A model generated the notes under the pieces. That model saw only the letters and a list, made by a program, of their open reading frames with translations, had not been told where the DNA came from and ran no database searches. Position numbers and translations under genes: made by a program. This document shows, piece after piece, positions 61,364 through 64,000 of a stretch of DNA of 64,000 nucleotides (within the stretch, counting starts at the first letter, position 1; each line of letters opens with the position of its first letter). Source of the DNA: G016756615 sp035556195 (GTDB taxonomy: Bacteria; Pseudomonadota; Alphaproteobacteria; Rhizobiales; Rhizobiaceae); NCBI GenBank assembly GCA_035556195.1, contig DATMFK010000024.1, positions 1 to 64,000 on the forward strand. Direction: 5' to 3'.

Positions 61364-64000
61364 TCAAGCCGGAATGGTGTCGGCCGGGTGACTGTGTCGA
61401 CACCGCCCGACCCAGACCCTTAGCAGAGCGAGCAAAAGGTCGATGTCGACCGGCTTTGCGATATAGTCGGAGGCTCCAGCCTCGAGGCATTTCTGTCGAT
61501 CGCCCTTCATGGCCTTCGCCGTTACCGAGATAAGGGGAATTTCGGCCATGCTTGGCCTGGAGCGGATCTCCTGCATGGTCTCGTATCCGTCCATTTCGGG
61601 CATCATGATGTCGATCAGAACGGCGTCGATGTCTGGTGTTTGCTGCAGAATCGAAATGCCTTCTGCTCCTCCCTCGGCGTGCAATACGGTTATGCCGTAT
61701 GTCTCGAGCACGCTTGTCAGCGAATAGATGTTACGGATGTCGTCGTCGATGATCAGCACCTTGGCGCCCGCAAGGTCGGCGTTGTCGCTTTGGTTCTCCC
61801 CATCGACCTGGTCACCGTTGCCGGGCAATACGGCTGAAATCAGAACCAGGAGCTGAGAGAAGTTCTCCGCGCGAGGAACTGCGAGCAGGGAAGGGCTCAA
61901 GGCGAGGGCCTGTTCAAGCGCATCGGGATAAGGGGTGAAGAATACGAGCCTTTCGGCGTTGTCCCCGAGATGTACAAGGACCTCGTCGAGCACTTGTGCA
62001 TTTTCCCTGGCGGAGCGCCCGAAGCCCAACACGACAGCGTCGTAGGCGGGAAGTTCGGTGTCGGCGTTGGCGGCGATATGGGGAAGCGCCGTCACCGCCG
62101 TGACCCCGTCCCTGATCGCGTCGACGAGGGAGAGACGTCGGTCCGGATCCGGATCCGCCACGAGTACGTTGCGCTGCACGCGTAACTTGCTCCTGTGAAT
62201 TTCCTCGAAAACGCGCCCGAGATCCTCGGGCGAGACTGGTTTGGTGGCGACGCTCGAAGCACCTTTTCTGGTGAGCAAGACACTGTCTTCGGCGCCAGAA
62301 ATGACGTGGATTGGAATGTGCCTGGTCTTGGGGTCGTGGCGAAGCAGGTCGAAGAGCACCGATCCATCGATGTCCGCCAACCCGAGATCGAGCGTGATCG
62401 CGTCAGGCATGAGTTTGCGCGCCAGAGCCAGCGTCCCGGAGCCGCTGCTGGACAAGACGGCCTTCAGTCCTGCGGCGCGCGCCAGACCGAGCAGCAATCC
62501 GCCGAACGTCACATCATCTTCCACGATCAGCACCACGCGATCGCCCGAATGGATCGTGTCGCGGTCATCGACGAACTCAGGTTGCGGCGCGACCTCTGCG
62601 GGAACCGAGGGTTCTTCGATCGCAATGACGGGTGCAATCTGAGGAGCAGGCGTCTTGGCGGGTCCCTCGAATGGAATGATCAGGGTGAATGTGGATCCTG
62701 CTCCGGGGGAACTTTCGACCTGAAGCTCTCCCCCGAGCAGACGGGCGATCTCCCGGCTGATCGAGAGGCCCAGTCCCGTCCCTCCATATTTGCGGCTGGT
62801 GGTGCCGTCCGCCTGCTGGAAGGCCTCGAAGATCAGCTTCTGCTTGTCCTCGGGAATTCCTATGCCGGTGTCGGTGACGGCAATCGACAGTGCGTCCCCG
62901 GCGGAGCCGTTACCGGAGCGGCCAGTCCGCTGCACGCCGAAGCTGAGGACGACATCCCCGTCGGAGGTGAATTTGAACGCGTTGGAAAGGAGATTCAGAA
63001 CGATCTGCTGGAGCCGCTTCTCATCGGTCCGCACCTTTTCGGGAAGCGCCGGATCGACGCTGATCGTGAAGCCGAGCCCCTTGTCGATGGCGAGTTGGCG
63101 AAAGGTACGCTCCATATGTTGTCTGAGATGGGCGAGGGGCACGTCGTTGATGTCGATCGACACGGTGCCGGATTCGATTTTCGACAGATCCAGGATGTCG
63201 TTGATGAGCCCGAGCAAGTCGGTGCCGGCCGAATTGATGGTCCTGGCGAATTCCACCTGCTTTTCGTTGAGATTGCCTTGCTGATTGTTGGCGAGCAGAT
63301 TTGAGAGGATGAGCAGGGAGTTGAGCGGAGTGCGCAACTCATGGCTCATATTGGCAAGGAACTCCGACTTGTATTTCGAGGTCAAAGCGAGCTGCTCGGC
63401 CTTTTCCTCGAGCGCCCGCCGCGCCATCTCGATCTCCAGGTTCTTGTTCTCGACGTGCTTCTTCTCGTTCTCGAGGAGCTGCGCCTTCTCCTGCAGTTCC
63501 TCGTTGGTGGCGTGCAACTCCTCCTGCTTCTTCGTCAGTTCGCTCTGTCGCGCCTGGAGTTCGGCCGTGAGCAATTGCGACTGGGTCAGCAGCCCCTCCG
63601 TCCGCATCGTCGCGGCAATGGTGTTGAGCACGATTCCGACCGATTCCATCAGCTGGATTAGGAACGACTGATGGGTGTCGTTGAATTCCCGGAAGGAGGC
63701 CAATTCTATGACGGCCTTTACCTCATCCTCGAAGAGGGCAGGAAGGATGATGACATTGGCAGGTGCGGCATCGCCCAGTCCGGACGTAATGCGCAGGAAG
63801 TCGGACGGAACGTTGTCCAACAAGATCATCCGCTTGTCGGCGGCGCACTGACCGATCAGGCCCTGACGCAGATCGAGCCGTTGCCGGATGGAATCCTTGC
63901 TTTCTGCCCCATAGGACGCGGCGAGCTCAAGATAGGTCTCGCTCTCGAAGCGATTGGCGACATAGAAGACGCCGTATTGAGCATTAACGAGCGGAGCCAG
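61364..64000 (-). CDS. large hybrid histidine kinase with three C-terminal receivers (5' end outside window)
   Basis: The frame is open through the right edge, so the N-terminus is missing. The visible 878 residues start in a GAF domain (LAPLVNAQYGVFYVANRFES). They continue with a long coiled coil, HisKA (ANMSHELRTPLNSLLILSNL) and HATPase (GTGLGLSISREIARLLGGEL). Receiver 1 is VVLIVEDDVTFGGLLLGLAR, the middle receiver lacks the acceptor Asp pattern (DAVVLGFGRSAREN), and an intact receiver 3 is last (AVLIDIMMPEMDGYETMQ). Such kinases often have HAMP repeats N-terminally. It probably feeds the next kinase and the DUF982 region. Confidence 0.88.
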   Translation of the reverse strand: MAPLVNAQYGVFYVANRFESETYLELAASYGAESKDSIRQRLDLRQGLIGQCAADKRMILLDNVPSDFLRITSGLGDAAPANVIILPALFEDEVKAVIELASFREFNDTHQSFLIQLMESVGIVLNTIAATMRTEGLLTQSQLLTAELQARQSELTKKQEELHATNEELQEKAQLLENEKKHVENKNLEIEMARRALEEKAEQLALTSKYKSEFLANMSHELRTPLNSLLILSNLLANNQQGNLNEKQVEFARTINSAGTDLLGLINDILDLSKIESGTVSIDINDVPLAHLRQHMERTFRQLAIDKGLGFTISVDPALPEKVRTDEKRLQQIVLNLLSNAFKFTSDGDVVLSFGVQRTGRSGNGSAGDALSIAVTDTGIGIPEDKQKLIFEAFQQADGTTSRKYGGTGLGLSISREIARLLGGELQVESSPGAGSTFTLIIPFEGPAKTPAPQIAPVIAIEEPSVPAEVAPQPEFVDDRDTIHSGDRVVLIVEDDVTFGGLLLGLARAAGLKAVLSSSGSGTLALARKLMPDAITLDLGLADIDGSVLFDLLRHDPKTRHIPIHVISGAEDSVLLTRKGASSVATKPVSPEDLGRVFEEIHRSKLRVQRNVLVADPDPDRRLSLVDAIRDGVTAVTALPHIAANADTELPAYDAVVLGFGRSARENAQVLDEVLVHLGDNAERLVFFTPYPDALEQALALSPSLLAVPRAENFSQLLVLISAVLPGNGDQVDGENQSDNADLAGAKVLIIDDDIRNIYSLTSVLETYGITVLHAEGGAEGISILQQTPDIDAVLIDIMMPEMDGYETMQEIRSRPSMAEIPLISVTAKAMKGDRQKCLEAGASDYIAKPVDIDLLLALLRVWVGRCRHSHPADTIPA

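Overview
The window is high-GC alphaproteobacterial DNA, most likely from the Rhizobiales (Mesorhizobium/Aminobacter/Nitratireductor-like). The evidence is a SyrB-type protein, WGR and DUF982 small proteins, an intergenic element like rhizobial RIME repeats, a napEFDABC operon without napGH, and many PotABCD-type and TRAP uptake systems. This is inferred from gene content; no rRNA or complete tRNA is present.

Region 1 (1-12.1 kb) is an accessory hot spot. It holds an IS630 transposase tail, several decayed phage-type genes, a decayed parA/ribbon-helix-helix pair, fragments of a LysR regulator and a hydantoinase, and a lone tRNA 3' end that looks like an attachment-site scar. Intact cargo sits among the debris: a low-GC DUF3892+PASTA protein, a WGR protein, an XRE regulator, a SyrB-like protein, a TetR repressor with a perfect operator in front of an orphan sdhC paralogue, and an overlapping aac(3)-tmrB pair for aminoglycoside acetylation and TmrB-like resistance.

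Region 2 (12.3-25.4 kb) is a catabolic or uptake locus. It has an IlvX-like ThDP enzyme, an IclR regulator with two tandem dyads at its start, two unrecognised proteins, an M19 dipeptidase, a polyamine-type ABC transporter with two paralogous binding proteins, a RidA protein and a class V aminotransferase. The substrate is unknown and is probably an amino compound or small peptide.

Region 3 (25.5-42.4 kb) is a divergent catabolic cluster. Leftward genes encode an SDR, a HAPMO-type Baeyer-Villiger monooxygenase, an alpha/beta hydrolase and an IclR regulator. Rightward genes encode an SCPx-type thiolase, a hydratase-2 (MaoC), an acyl-CoA dehydrogenase, an alpha-methylacyl-CoA racemase, an FAD 2-hydroxyacid dehydrogenase, an FAH-family hydrolase, an acyl-CoA ligase and a three-part TRAP transporter. 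The set parallels peroxisomal beta-oxidation of 2-methyl-branched acyl chains with a ketone-opening module added. It is the best candidate for an undescribed pathway here.

Region 4 (42.5-48.8 kb) is a second PotABCD-type ABC transporter with a cupin-containing XRE regulator and a divergent HisD-family dehydrogenase. A 10-bp inverted repeat lies in the divergent promoter region.

Region 5 (49-64 kb) holds a TylF-type methyltransferase, a GNAT acetyltransferase, a group III truncated haemoglobin, the periplasmic nitrate reductase operon napEFDABC, a ring-cleaving-type VOC protein, an MBL-fold hydrolase, Cu/Zn superoxide dismutase, a DUF982 protein and two adjacent hybrid histidine kinases. The second kinase runs off the right edge.
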